DNA from: BD1-7 clade bacterium
GTDB taxonomy: Bacteria > Pseudomonadota > Gammaproteobacteria > Pseudomonadales > DT-91
Assembly: GCA_902705865.1 (NCBI GenBank)
Contig: CACSIO010000012.1
Span: 186,001 to 250,000, forward strand
Direction of reading: 5' to 3'
DNA length: 64,000 bases
The stretch's first letter is position 1, and each line of letters opens with the position of its first letter. Shown piece after piece: positions 1 through 13,745 of this stretch. Below the pieces are notes generated by a model. That model was not told where the DNA came from, searched no databases, and saw only the letters and a program-made list of their open reading frames with translations. Both the position numbers and the translations under genes were made by a program.

Positions 1-2387
<2,387 letters not shown>

Positions 2388-3065
2388 ATGCAACTTGATC
2401 AAATCATTCTATTTGGACGCGATCTCGATCAATACCGGCGCATGTTTAATCTCTCTGATGCCGATCTTCAATGTAATATCGTCAGTGTTGCTGATGGTCC
2501 GGCGACGTTTAACCGCGAGATGGCGGAACAGGGCAGAACAAATGTTGTTTCGGCTGACCCTATTTACGGTAAATCTCTTACAGATATCAAAACTCAATTC
2601 CAATCGACGTTTGATGATTTTCGTCGTCAGATTATAGAGCAAGGAGATACGTGGAACTGGGATCTGTTTGATGGGCCAAAAGAATTTGCTGACAAGGGCG
2701 AAGCGGTTTTCAATGACTTTTTAGAAGATTTTGATCAACGCGGCCATTTGGATTGCTATACCCATGCTTCACTGCCTGATTTGCCGTTTCAACGTAAGGA
2801 ATTCAATCTAGCGTTGTGTTCCCATCTCTTATTTGCTTATACCCACTTGCTCAGTTTGGATTTTCATATCCGTTCCTTGAGAGAGCTACTGCGAGTTGCT
2901 GAAGAGGTAAGAGTCTTTCCTCTTAACGACTTGAGCTTTGAGCGCTCTGAATTTGTTGACCCTGTCGTCGATACGCTAAGAAAAGAGGGCTATAAAGTTG
3001 AGCTTGAACAGTCAGATTACTTTGACGTTATCGAAAAAAACTTCTTTCTGCGAATAACGCATTAG
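2388..3065 (+). CDS. Class I SAM-dependent methyltransferase-like protein
   Basis: A 225-residue protein starting MQLDQIILFGRDLDQY. The ATG at 2388 is preferred over an upstream in-frame GTG at 2322 because of an AGG at 2378-2380 with 7-base spacing and because the extra N-terminus would be Cys/Phe-rich and unlike the rest. The layout resembles a family of methyltransferase-like proteins: a glycine-poor motif I (CNIVSVADGPATFN), an acidic residue after strand 2 (VVSADPIY), a motif IV-like stretch (FNLALCSHLLFAY), then a LRELLRVAEEVRVFPL strand and a C-terminal IEKNFFLRI strand as in SAM-methyltransferase folds. Substrate unknown. It has no operon partner; the next gene follows after 136 bases. 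Confidence 0.6.
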   Translation: MQLDQIILFGRDLDQYRRMFNLSDADLQCNIVSVADGPATFNREMAEQGRTNVVSADPIYGKSLTDIKTQFQSTFDDFRRQIIEQGDTWNWDLFDGPKEFADKGEAVFNDFLEDFDQRGHLDCYTHASLPDLPFQRKEFNLALCSHLLFAYTHLLSLDFHIRSLRELLRVAEEVRVFPLNDLSFERSEFVDPVVDTLRKEGYKVELEQSDYFDVIEKNFFLRITH

Positions 3066-3201
3066 TAGGGGCGTTTTGAGCGCGTGTTGGCCGCATCGTT
3101 TCATTACGGCATGCCGAGATAAACCCGTTGGCTACAAAACATGTTAGCTTGTTTAAACAGCAAGCTGAGTGAGCCTGTCTATCGAAGCATCAGGAGCGTT
3201 T

Positions 3202-4023
3202 ATGCCATCGACAGAAAACAACCGAGTTCTTCTGGAAATCAAAGATACAGTGGCCTATGTCACGATGAATCGTGCGGATAAGCACAATGGCCTTGATTGG
3301 CCGATGGTTCAACAGATGATTTCGACCGCGAAGTCGGTTCGTCGGAACCGTGATATTCGTGTGGTTATTCTGTCAGGAAAAGGCCCTTCTTTTTGCGCTG
3401 GGCTGGATTTCAGCGCTGTCGCTAAGCAGCCTATGTTGGTACCTAAGTTATTCCTGAAGTGGCCGTTTGGCAAAATGAATGCTGCCCAGCGTATTGCGCA
3501 TATTTGGCGCGATTTACCTATTCCGGTTATTGCCGTGATTCACGGGAACTGCTTTGGTGGGGGTACGCAGATCGCTTTGGCATCAGATTTTCGCATTGCA
3601 AGGCCTGATGCGAATCTGTCGATATTAGAAATGAAGTGGGGCCTGATACCTGATATGACGGGTATGGTCACCTTGTCGCGACTGACGCGGCTGGATATCG
3701 CCCAGGAACTTACCATGACTGGGCGATTTTTTAGCGGTATCGAAGCCGAAGGTTATGGTTTGATGACACGCTTGGCCGACGATCCGATGGCCGACGCTGA
3801 AATACTAGCTGGGCAAATTGCCCAGCAGTCGCCGGATGCAGTCGCAGCCGCAAAATACTTGTTCCGCAAAACGTGGAAGAAAGACACTTGGGCAACACTT
3901 CTTTGGGAGCGTTGGGTGCAAGCGCGGTTATTAGGCCGCAAAAACCAGCGTATTGCGATGGCCAACGGTATGAAAAAAGACGCCGACAAGAAACCGTTTG
4001 TTCGTCGCCGGTCTTTTCGTTGA
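3202..4023 (+). CDS. Crotonase / enoyl-CoA hydratase family protein
   Basis: 273 residues from ATG 3202, which has AGGAG at 3192-3196; an upstream GTG at 3169 has no such site. Seen: oxyanion-hole segments SFCAGLDFS (about 63-71) and HGNCFGGGTQIAL (114-126), and ILEMKWGLIPD (141-151). Relative to rat enoyl-CoA hydratase the first catalytic Glu position is Gln123 while the second is Glu143; relative to 3,5-dienoyl-CoA isomerase the Glu143 and Asp151 positions are retained. So a hydratase role is uncertain and an isomerase-like acyl-CoA reaction is possible. It is convergent with fadH, 28 bases apart, which fits unsaturated fatty acid or polyprenoid-type breakdown. Basic C-terminal tail (KKPFVRRRSFR). 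Confidence 0.85.
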   Translation: MPSTENNRVLLEIKDTVAYVTMNRADKHNGLDWPMVQQMISTAKSVRRNRDIRVVILSGKGPSFCAGLDFSAVAKQPMLVPKLFLKWPFGKMNAAQRIAHIWRDLPIPVIAVIHGNCFGGGTQIALASDFRIARPDANLSILEMKWGLIPDMTGMVTLSRLTRLDIAQELTMTGRFFSGIEAEGYGLMTRLADDPMADAEILAGQIAQQSPDAVAAAKYLFRKTWKKDTWATLLWERWVQARLLGRKNQRIAMANGMKKDADKKPFVRRRSFR

Positions 4024-4051
4024 AGTAATCACGATAGCGGTTGCTCGATGC

Positions 4052-6106
<2,055 letters not shown>

Positions 6107-6313
6107 TTATCGGTAAATCAATATGCGCAAAAATAGTACACATTTCTTCCCATCACATTGGCGCAGTGAAATCAGATCTGACCTACACAGCCAACTGGTT
6201 GGCCTTTCGACCCATCACTGGAAATGTCTCTGGTCGGGGCTGTATACCGCGTATCAACTATGCTTAGATCATTGGTTGTTCGAAATTCGACCGCTATCTT
6301 GAGGCAATTGCTT

Positions 6314-7024
6314 TTGAAATTCTTTCAACATGTTTTGTATCTTGTGACATTTCTGACAGGGATAAGCGTAGTCACAGGGTGTGATGATGAGTCTGACAAT
6401 GATCAAACGGCATTGGATGGGACGACGTCCGCCGCAATTTACGAGGTAACCATTCGGGGGCAGTGGGGTAATAACTTTGCGCCGCTTCCGTCTAGGCCGC
6501 TGTTCAGTGATGTTGCTGGTGCTGTTGTTAATAGTGAATCCGTACTTTGGCAGCCTGGGCAGTTGGCATCTACCGGATTTGAACAACTGGCTGAAGAAGG
6601 TGAAACCGCTGGTTTTCTGAATGAAATTAACCAGGAAATTACTGCCAACCGTGCGTCGATGTCGTTTCTAACGGAGTTGCTGCCAGCCACCGGCGCAGTC
6701 ACGTTCAGGGTTAACGTCAGTCGGGCATTCCCAGAGATTAGTTTTGCTAGCATGCTCGACCCGACGCCGGATTGGGTTATTGGTGTTGAATGTTTGTCCT
6801 TCCTTGATGAAAACGGGCTTTGGATGTTGAGTGTGAATCGTGAGCTGCCGGTGTACGACGCAGGTACTGAGGAGGGAGCCGATTTTTCGTTGGATAACCC
6901 TGCGACTAATCCGGTGCAACCGATTGCTTTATTGAACGGTACTATCGGTAATGGCGTTGTGTTTGTTGATGGGCGAGTTAACGGCCGGGCCATCGCAACG
7001 ATGTCTGCTAAGCGCATTCGTTGA
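6314..7024 (+). CDS. Spondin-domain lipoprotein
   Basis: Predicted lipoprotein with a single spondin-type domain. In-frame starts also exist at 6224 (ATG) and 6260 (ATG), but a TTG at 6314 preceded by GAGG at 6301-6304 gives an ordinary lipoprotein signal, KFFQHVLYLVTFLTGISVVTGC, ending in the lipobox VTGC; the longer starts would put about 30 basic and hydrophobic residues in front. The mature part (YEVTIRGQWGNNFAPLPSRP, then FSDVAGAVVNSESVLWQPGQ, SFASMLDPTPDWVIGVECL) matches the bacterial spondin N-domain pattern, including the PTPDWVIGV core. Function in bacteria is not established; extracellular or outer-membrane attached. Unusual start codon choice is an inference. Confidence 0.75.
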   Translation: MKFFQHVLYLVTFLTGISVVTGCDDESDNDQTALDGTTSAAIYEVTIRGQWGNNFAPLPSRPLFSDVAGAVVNSESVLWQPGQLASTGFEQLAEEGETAGFLNEINQEITANRASMSFLTELLPATGAVTFRVNVSRAFPEISFASMLDPTPDWVIGVECLSFLDENGLWMLSVNRELPVYDAGTEEGADFSLDNPATNPVQPIALLNGTIGNGVVFVDGRVNGRAIATMSAKRIR

Positions 7025-7581
7025 CAGGGTATCGAGCGTTCATGTTTGTAGCATGATTCACGCACATCGCGCCGATGAAAATTACTATGATTTCAGTATT
7101 TGTATGTTAGCTATTGGTTCGATGGGAAGGCTAACATTAATGCTGAGGTTTGAAGGTTGTTCCTTTGTACCGTAAACGATTGGCCTTAGCTGCGGAAATT
7201 TAAGCCTCTTCCTACCTGCTTTTAACTATATTCAAGCCTTAGTAGCGCAGTTTTTACCGGCATTTTTTATTTGAAATCCTGATACCTAATTCATGTGTTT
7301 GTTTCAAAACGGTCTAACATATCGCCTACTGAACATCAAATTTCTGTACTAAAATGATCAAAGATTGGCCATATCCATGGAAGCGAATCAGCGTAAACCA
7401 TAATTAATACCGTTGATTCTTGTAGTAATTGCCAGTTTTCAGTTATTCCCCGGTATCGCTCCTATGGATGAATTGGGCACAAAGCACGTTTGAAAGCGAG
7501 AAGGCCTAGCACTCTCTAACCAACATGCTTACGCACCAATAAGTTTGAATAAAGACGTATTCATGGAATCAGGAGACGGAC
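7025..7581. other. Non-coding stretch between two lipoprotein genes
   Basis: 557 bases, noticeably AT-rich, with no convincing gene on either strand. No strong hairpin-plus-T-run terminator follows the spondin gene. The last part supplies the ribosome site AGGAGACGG for the next gene. I see no repeats or RNA gene here. Confidence 0.5.
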
Positions 7582-9708
7582 ATGCGCAAGATAATTGTGG
7601 CTTTATTGGGTAGCCTGTTTTTTTCAGGTTGTATTGATCAATCCAGTGATTTAAGTATCTCGGGGCTTAGCAACGGCGAGACTTATATCTTCCTTACCGA
7701 CGACGGAGCGGCGCCGTACACTGGCTCTGATGCTCTACCGGATACCTTGCGGATTACCTACGATTCGCCAAGACCGAATCTGCAGGTTTTCTTTAACGGC
7801 AGCCAGATTGGCTCGCGATTTACTATCGCGCCGAATTACGCGGAAGTCGCTTTTGCGGATATCAAAGATTTTATTCGTGAGGGCTCGAACAAACTCATTG
7901 TTGAGCCGCAAAACATTTTCAGTATCGGGCCCAGAGTCACTTTTACCATAGATACCGGCGGCCCATTTGTTCAGCCGGCGGGTGTTGTTATCAACGGTGG
8001 TAATGCGGAAATCGTTTTCAATGTGGCAGATGCCAGTGATGTGACAGCAATTACCATAAACGGTGATTCAGCGACATTAAACGATGGAGCATGGACTGCA
8101 ACGACCAGTAATTCGCCGGCTCAGAATTTGTTTCATATTACCGGCACCGATGAACACGGGTTTCAGCGTACGACAACCTATTTAAAAAACGGCGCTGAAA
8201 TTGAAGGCATCTTTAAAGCGCGGGTTACCAATGATGTTATTACCGGGTTAGCACCGTTGATTGAAGACGCAATGGCAGGAACCATTCTGAATGCTGAAAA
8301 TGACCAATCCGGTGTTATCGGCACTGTCTTTGACACCGGTAACTTTTTGACGCCCCAAGTTAAGGTGCGTGAACTGGCACTGGGGAAGGCAAACTTCAAC
8401 GGTATGACGTTTAAGACTGCAAACAACGGCTCGACCGGTAAAGTCGGTTTGGATATCGAAATGATACCGACTGTGCCTTATACCAAAGATAACAATACTG
8501 TTTCTGGTTCGAGTTACACTAATGCAGAGGGTAATATTGCAACAACGGCGGGCTCTTATGCGTTAGTTGATGCCAAAGTGTTTATTCTCGGCTGGCAACG
8601 CGGTATCGCGTTAGACATTGAGACGGTGGATGTATTAGGTGATGTCAACATTGCGTTCAACAATGGCGCTTTTGATTTGTCTTTCAATGATAACGTTCAG
8701 TTGGTGCTGGGTGATACGGGGTCAGCGGGTAACAATGAGAGTTGGTTGACTGGAATTATTGGTTTCCTTAAAGATATTATTCGCCCAATTATCATCGATA
8801 TTATTGAAAGCACTTTGCAGACCAATCTTAATCAAATTCGATTAGGCGCGCGTTTTACCAACGATGCTGGCGATGCTTTTGATTTTTCAACCAATGCTCA
8901 GTCTGTTGCGACTGACAATGGCAGTATGTCGATGACATACAATGGATCGATGAATATTGTTGACCCTGCAGATGAGTTGGTGAAATCACTGGGTTCGATA
9001 TATGAAGCATCCCCCATTGGTGATTACTTGAGTTCGCCCGGCGGTGTTGATAGTAACCTGCAAGTCAACGTTAATTCGAACGTTATCAATCAGGGGTTCA
9101 ATACCATTTACAGTATTGGTATGACGCATATCACAGGGACGTTTGCAGATCAGCAAATCCATTTTGGCCCGAATGCGATTGGTGATGATGCCGGCAGTGA
9201 CGGGGACCGTAAACTTGAATTGATTCCTGCAGGCCCGGGCGCGGTGGTATTTAGTGGTTCAAACACCAATCAGGCAGATTTGAGTTATCGAAACGCGACG
9301 ATGATTCTCAGTGAAAAGCGTGACGGAGCATGGGAAGAGGTGTTCTTTGTGAACGCCGATATTACTGCTGGTGTATTGATGGAAGCTAAAGACACGATTA
9401 TGGGGATCACCATCAATAAGTCACCAAATCTGCAGGTGAACAGGCTGGTACAGAAAGGTCCGCTGCTGAGTGTGGGGGATTTCGACATCAACGTACCCGA
9501 TGATGTGTTGCTGGGGTTAGTCGACTTTGCAGTCGACTTCATTTACCCGCAACTATCAAACACGGAGCTGCTAATTGACATTCCTGACCTTGAAACTGAG
9601 CCTGAAGATGGCGGAAGCGTGATTCGTAGTAGCGTTACAACAGATGCGTTTGAAACGACGAGTGGCCATTTGAAGTTCAATATGAGTATCAATCCAGAGG
9701 TCAATTGA
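7582..9708 (+). CDS. Large lipoprotein of unknown function
   Basis: 708 residues, ATG 7582 with AGGAGACGG directly upstream. The signal MRKIIVALLGSLFFSGC ends in lipobox FSGC, so it is a lipoprotein. I do not recognise the family. The N-terminal ~200 residues look like beta-sandwich, Ig-like repeats (VTFTIDTGGPFVQPAGV, DVTAITINGDSATLNDGAW). The rest is beta-rich with amphipathic helices such as LKDIIRPIIIDIIESTLQT and VLLGLVDFAVDFIYPQL, a pattern that could suit a lipid-binding (BPI-like) barrel, but this is only an impression. No catalytic motif seen. It stands alone, with a strong terminator right after it. Confidence 0.85.
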   Translation: MRKIIVALLGSLFFSGCIDQSSDLSISGLSNGETYIFLTDDGAAPYTGSDALPDTLRITYDSPRPNLQVFFNGSQIGSRFTIAPNYAEVAFADIKDFIREGSNKLIVEPQNIFSIGPRVTFTIDTGGPFVQPAGVVINGGNAEIVFNVADASDVTAITINGDSATLNDGAWTATTSNSPAQNLFHITGTDEHGFQRTTTYLKNGAEIEGIFKARVTNDVITGLAPLIEDAMAGTILNAENDQSGVIGTVFDTGNFLTPQVKVRELALGKANFNGMTFKTANNGSTGKVGLDIEMIPTVPYTKDNNTVSGSSYTNAEGNIATTAGSYALVDAKVFILGWQRGIALDIETVDVLGDVNIAFNNGAFDLSFNDNVQLVLGDTGSAGNNESWLTGIIGFLKDIIRPIIIDIIESTLQTNLNQIRLGARFTNDAGDAFDFSTNAQSVATDNGSMSMTYNGSMNIVDPADELVKSLGSIYEASPIGDYLSSPGGVDSNLQVNVNSNVINQGFNTIYSIGMTHITGTFADQQIHFGPNAIGDDAGSDGDRKLELIPAGPGAVVFSGSNTNQADLSYRNATMILSEKRDGAWEEVFFVNADITAGVLMEAKDTIMGITINKSPNLQVNRLVQKGPLLSVGDFDINVPDDVLLGLVDFAVDFIYPQLSNTELLIDIPDLETEPEDGGSVIRSSVTTDAFETTSGHLKFNMSINPEVN

Positions 9709-9737
9709 TTGTTCTTTGATAATTAACTTGCTCGTTA

Positions 9738-9768
9738 CACAGGGCCGTTTGATCGGCCCTGTGCTTTT
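9738..9768 (+). terminator. Rho-independent terminator
   Basis: Ten-base-pair GC-rich stem CACAGGGCCG / CGGCCCTGTG with a six-base loop, followed by CTTTTCT. It lies 29 bases after the stop of the 708-residue lipoprotein. Confidence 0.9.
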
Positions 9769-9905
9769 CTCTCCTTCCTTCTTACTCTAATTTCCGTTTG
9801 CGATACACGCTAAATACTAACCTTTGTTGTCACGACAAACCTATTGAGTGTGGCTATATATTTAATTCTATAACTGACCAGTTAGGCAAATCTGAGGGGC
9901 ACAAT

Positions 9906-10358
9906 ATGAAATCAAAAGGGACGTTGGTTGTGATTGGGTTGATGGCGCTGTTGCTGGGATGTTCCGAGCAGAAAGCTAGCGAATCTCCATTGGCTGACTC
10001 TCTGCAACTACCGGCAAACTTCGATTGTGCCAAGTATGGCGGCACTCTCGAAGTTAAAACTCAGGGTAATGGTCAACGCTATGGGGTTTGTCAGTTTGAG
10101 GACAATCGTCAGTGCGAAGCATGGGCGATGCTGGATGGTCGGTGCCCGCCAGGTGGGTTGAAGGTTACGGGTTATGTCACACCCGCAGCGGTGTTCTGCG
10201 CAATAACCGGTGGTAGTTATCAAGTGAGTGCTAAAAGCAATATGCCGCAAGAGCAGGGTACTTGTAGCCTGTCGAACGGTACTGTTTGTGATGTTTGGAA
10301 GTATTACAACGGTACTTGTGGGGCAGCGGGTGATAGCGGTAGTGCTGCTGCGCGTTGA
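9906..10358 (+). CDS. Lipoprotein with two DUF333 domains
   Basis: 150 residues from ATG 9906, chosen because GAGGGG at 9894-9899 is well placed and the sequence then opens with a lipoprotein signal (MKSKGTLVVIGLMALLLGC, lipobox LLGC). Two tandem DUF333 units are visible: FDCAKYGGTLEVKTQGNGQR..GVC..DNRQCEAWAMLDGRC and VFCAITGGSYQV..QGTCSLSNGTVCDVWKYYNGTC. Each keeps the four-cysteine pattern of this small family, often annotated as putative hemolysin without functional proof. Ends in a Gly/Ser/Ala tail. Confidence 0.85.
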   Translation: MKSKGTLVVIGLMALLLGCSEQKASESPLADSLQLPANFDCAKYGGTLEVKTQGNGQRYGVCQFEDNRQCEAWAMLDGRCPPGGLKVTGYVTPAAVFCAITGGSYQVSAKSNMPQEQGTCSLSNGTVCDVWKYYNGTCGAAGDSGSAAAR

Positions 10359-10412
10359 GTACTGCATCGAATCAGTTGGGTGCCTTCGGCCGATACGAAA
10401 AGAAACGACAGA

Positions 10413-10450
10413 ACTAAAAAAGCACCGTGATGATGAATCAACGGTGCTTT
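10413..10450 (-). terminator. Terminator for the first Rieske gene
   Basis: Perfect 10-bp stem AAAGCACCGT (10419-10428) and ACGGTGCTTT (10441-10450) with a 12-base loop. On the minus strand it is followed by a run of six T, so it best serves the leftward Rieske oxygenase gene; on the plus strand only TTTA follows, so it may weakly serve the DUF333 gene as well. Confidence 0.8.
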
Positions 10451-10525
10451 AGTAAGTAACATCAGTGCGTTGGTTGCTGATCAGGCATTGTCAAAGCAAT
10501 ATAATTGTTCATTGATGCGTGAGGC

Positions 10526-11662
10526 TTATGCAGTTTCGGCCACGTCTTGTCCCATCAGCTTGAAACAATCATCTTCGAACCCCTCATCACGAGCTTCTGT
10601 TGATGGTTGCGGGAAGTCTTTTACGGGTAAGACACCGTTTAGCTCTTCTTGTAACTTACCTGCATCTTCACGCGGCATATAGAATTGGTTTGCCCATCGA
10701 CGTACAGTGCGGAAATTACCGTCTTTGGGTGTCTGGATGACTTTCAGTGCAGGAACCTTATTCGCCCACACTTCAAAATCAGTGGCGAAGGCTTCCAAAA
10801 CACCGGCTTGAAGTTCACGGGCCACTTGCACATCTTCTTCTGTCGGCGGTACGTTTGCGCTGTAGCACAATGCACCGTGCCATGCTTTAGTAACGCCGTC
10901 GCGAACGGGTGTGCCTGCGATGAATTCAAACATTGTAAGGCCGTTGAATGTCTGCTTTGACAGAAGAATGCCTGGGCCTGTATACCAAGTTACTGTATCG
11001 AGATGAGCCTGATACAGATCTAGATACCCGCCTTGACGTTGAAGAACTTGAAAGTCGCGGAACTCATTCTCGAAATATTCACACGGTGAGCCATGCGTTG
11101 GGCCGAGGTGACGAACATCACAGATGTTATCCAGGATTTCCAAATTATGCATGCCAATCTCGCCTAAGTGATCTAACACCCAAGGTATAGTGTTGTCGGC
11201 ATCCCATGCAGGTAGATACGGCGGTTCATAATCTGGGCCCTGACCTTCTTCATCATGCCACATCATGATACAACCCATGACTTCGCGAACTTCATACGCA
11301 TTGATGCTGCCGTTTTTTGGGCAAATATCATCGTAAGGAATGTTTTCTAATGCGCCATCAGCACCGTATTGCCAAGCGTGATACGGGCACAGAATAGAGT
11401 CGCCAACGATCTGTGAGTTAGATGTCACGATGTGTGCGGAGGTACTTTTAGCAAGGTGTGTGCCCATGTGTTTGCAATAGGCATCCAGTGCGATGACTTT
11501 GCCGCTATTCCCGCGGTAAAGAACAAACTCCTTGCCAAAAAACTCAGCGCCAATTGGGCCGTTATCCAGTTCATTCGCTTCGGCAACAACAAACCAACCA
11601 CGTGGGTACGTGTGTGGGCCAAGGCCGTAATCGGCGGATTTCGCTTTTGGCTCGGTTGTCAT
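10526..11662 (-). CDS. Rieske [2Fe-2S] oxygenase, alpha subunit type
   Basis: 378 residues. Predicted oxygenase component of a non-heme iron hydroxylase. Rieske ligands Cys63-His65 (YCKHMGTHL) and Cys92-His95 (CPYHAWQYG); the 26-residue spacing between the pairs is longer than the usual 15-17 because of a Ser/Thr-rich insert. Mononuclear iron site in ILDNICDVRHLGPTHG (Asp..His..His). GGAGAG is well placed before ATG 11662. No ferredoxin, reductase or beta subunit lies nearby. Overall shape is that of the KshA-like single-subunit class, so a terpenoid, steroid or other hydrophobic substrate is possible, but this cannot be decided here. MarR regulator gene is divergent 636 bases away. Confidence 0.9.
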   Translation of the reverse strand: MTTEPKAKSADYGLGPHTYPRGWFVVAEANELDNGPIGAEFFGKEFVLYRGNSGKVIALDAYCKHMGTHLAKSTSAHIVTSNSQIVGDSILCPYHAWQYGADGALENIPYDDICPKNGSINAYEVREVMGCIMMWHDEEGQGPDYEPPYLPAWDADNTIPWVLDHLGEIGMHNLEILDNICDVRHLGPTHGSPCEYFENEFRDFQVLQRQGGYLDLYQAHLDTVTWYTGPGILLSKQTFNGLTMFEFIAGTPVRDGVTKAWHGALCYSANVPPTEEDVQVARELQAGVLEAFATDFEVWANKVPALKVIQTPKDGNFRTVRRWANQFYMPREDAGKLQEELNGVLPVKDFPQPSTEARDEGFEDDCFKLMGQDVAETA

Positions 11663-12298
11663 TTGTCTCTCTCCTGTGGGTAATTAGAATAATCTGTGTG
11701 CCGCCTTTGCCTCGGTGTTTAGAGAAGCAAAGGGGCAAATTCTTGTTGTGGCAGTTCTCGGTTGAAGCTGCCGCTGTATTGCCTTTTTTTATGCTGTTTT
11801 CGGCTTCTTTCATCGTAAAACTGTTATTGATGATGAGTCGTTCAAAACATGACGACGCGTTATTTCAATGACATTGATACTACCGGTATTTGCCCTGATA
11901 GCGTGAAGCTAGGCCAAGTTTTTGTCTTTGATTTCAGTCAAAAGAGCATCGAATGTCTGTTGTGCATTCGCATCAGTCTGCTCATTAAGTAGATTGCTCC
12001 TGCACTATCGGTTCTGGAATGTTTCCCTTAACGGTAAAGATCCCTGTAGAAGCAGTTTGCACATACTATTGCGTTCTCATGATTTTATTGGCTATCTCTT
12101 TCGTCGATCAAACAGTGGCTTAGATAGCGATTTCATAATGCGTGTCTCTACTAATCATTTGAACAATTTGTACTGCAATTAACGTTAGCAGATTATGTGT
12201 GTAATATACAAGTATTGTAATATACATATTTTGTAAGGGTCAGATAGTTTTGCTATCATACTTGCGACAATCGCTACTGCCGGATACTGAGTAATTGC
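11663..12298. other. Divergent intergenic region Rieske / MarR
   Basis: 636 bases with no gene I can support; short open frames lack ribosome sites and family-like sequence. The right end is AT-rich and carries the paired TGTAATATACA sites (12200-12226) in front of the MarR gene. No terminator or RNA gene seen. Confidence 0.55.
12200..12226. promoter_or_regulatory. Candidate MarR operator pair
   Basis: TGTAATATACA occurs at 12200-12210 and again at 12216-12226, 16 bases apart start to start. Each copy is a dyad TGTA-N3-TACA. They lie about 75-100 bases upstream of the MarR-family start codon in an AT-rich promoter region, the usual place for an autoregulatory operator. The link to this regulator is inference. 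Confidence 0.55.
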
Positions 12299-12742
12299 AT
12301 GGATTTAACCGACTCGATTACCTACCAGATCACGAAAACCGGCAATATGCTCCGCCAGCTGACAGCTAAACGCATTAAGAGCATGGGAATTGATGTTACG
12401 CCCGAAGAAGCAGTGATTTTGAATCAGCTTTGGGATCGAGATAATCAAACCATCACGGAACTTGGCCAATGGTCTGTTAAGGATGCTTCAACCCTGACCC
12501 GACAGGTCGATTCTCTAGAAAAGAAAGGGTATGTCGTTCGCGAACACGGTACCGATGATCGACGTAAAGTCTTTGTGCATTTATCGGAAGATGGGCTCGA
12601 CTTGAGAGCGACGTTTGATGCGACGAATGTGCCGCAAATGGATAATGAACTGGCAGATATCGATACTGACGATCTAGCGGTTTGTTTAAAGGTTATTTTA
12701 CAGATTCGCCAAAACGCGCTTGATGAGATTAATCGGAAGTAG
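12299..12742 (+). CDS. MarR family transcriptional regulator
   Basis: 147 residues. Winged-helix repressor, normally a dimer released from DNA by a small ligand. Seen: N-terminal dimerisation helix (YQITKTGNMLRQLTAKRI), the helix-turn-helix QTITELGQWSVKDASTLTRQ with recognition helix STLTRQVDSLEKKGYV, and the wing REHGTDDRRKVFVHLSEDG with the family's DDRR signature. Start ATG 12299. The gene is divergent from a Rieske oxygenase gene, which makes that gene and itself the likely targets. Convergent with the TSUP transporter gene, one base between stop codons. Confidence 0.93.
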   Translation: MDLTDSITYQITKTGNMLRQLTAKRIKSMGIDVTPEEAVILNQLWDRDNQTITELGQWSVKDASTLTRQVDSLEKKGYVVREHGTDDRRKVFVHLSEDGLDLRATFDATNVPQMDNELADIDTDDLAVCLKVILQIRQNALDEINRK

Positions 12743-12743
12743 G

Positions 12744-13484
12744 TTATAAGAACCCTTTGAACACAAGCATGATTCCCGAACCCAATAGCAACAATCGGCA
12801 CACTTTGGAAAACAAGGCTTCATTGAGGACTTTTTGTATCTGGTAACCGAGGGCGACACCGATTAGCGCAACGGGCAGCAGTGCCAGCACAACCCACCAA
12901 AAGTCACCGCTGAGCTCCCCATTAAGTGCGTAAGGAATGGCCTTAAGCCAGTTCATTATCAGAAAGACCACCGCCGTTGTTGCCAGCCATTCGCTTTTGG
13001 GTGTTTTCTTGGCGATAAAATAAATCGTCATCGGTGGGCCGCCGGCATGCAATAGTGTGCTGGTGAGCCCAGATATACTTCCCCAAATCCATGTACTGCC
13101 GGGCAGGCGTCCGAGCGCGTTCACTAGCTGATTCCAGATAGCAAACAGAATACAAAAGGCGCCAAGTAGCGTTTGCATCAGATTTTCTGACATCACATCG
13201 AGCAAAATACCGCCAACGGCAATACCCAATACTGCTGCGGGTAGAATACGGGCGGTTTCAGACCAATCGATAGACCGATAAAAATAGCTGGTGTTACGGA
13301 TGTCCATAACCCATAACAGGGGTAGTACAAGTGCGGTAGCAATCGGTACCGGAACGATCAGGGCTAGTAGCGGAACTGCCAAAACCCCAGCGCCCCCAGC
13401 GAACCCAGTTTTTGAAATCCCAGTCAGTAAGACACCAATAACAGCTATAAACCAGAACAGCGGGGAATGCGCATATTCGGGCAT
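12744..13484 (-). CDS. TSUP (TauE/SafE) family transporter
   Basis: 246-residue integral membrane protein with about eight hydrophobic segments. The N-terminal repeat GVLLTGISKTGFAGGAGVLAVPLLAL and the second-half counterpart GSISGLTSTLLHAGGPPMTIYFIAKK are the two characteristic TSUP half-repeats; this family exports sulfite, sulfoacetate or other anions. AAGGAG six bases before the ATG. Substrate unknown. Leftward, convergent with the MarR gene and divergent from the thioesterase gene. Confidence 0.9.
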   Translation of the reverse strand: MPEYAHSPLFWFIAVIGVLLTGISKTGFAGGAGVLAVPLLALIVPVPIATALVLPLLWVMDIRNTSYFYRSIDWSETARILPAAVLGIAVGGILLDVMSENLMQTLLGAFCILFAIWNQLVNALGRLPGSTWIWGSISGLTSTLLHAGGPPMTIYFIAKKTPKSEWLATTAVVFLIMNWLKAIPYALNGELSGDFWWVVLALLPVALIGVALGYQIQKVLNEALFSKVCRLLLLGSGIMLVFKGFL

Positions 13485-13745
13485 CTTGGTCTCCTTTAAT
13501 ATTGAGCGACTGTTTTCTGTCGCGGGGTTCGCTATCAGACCTTTTCAAGTCCAATCTGTTCGCTGAGTGGTATATGCATCGAGTGTTTTAACGCATCTTC
13601 ACAGGCATGCGTCGTTATACTGCTTTTTACTGCCAATTAAAATTGTTAGTGTGTTCTCACCGAAAAGACTGTGGGGCGTTTTATTTTAGGTAAATAACGT
13701 TTCATTAGTGCTACAAACATTGAAAAAACAGTAAGGGACGAAGCA

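Noticed and set aside
11922..12182. Open frame of 86 codons upstream of the MarR gene
   Set aside because: Low-quality coding sequence, no ribosome site and no recognisable domain; it lies in the operator region.
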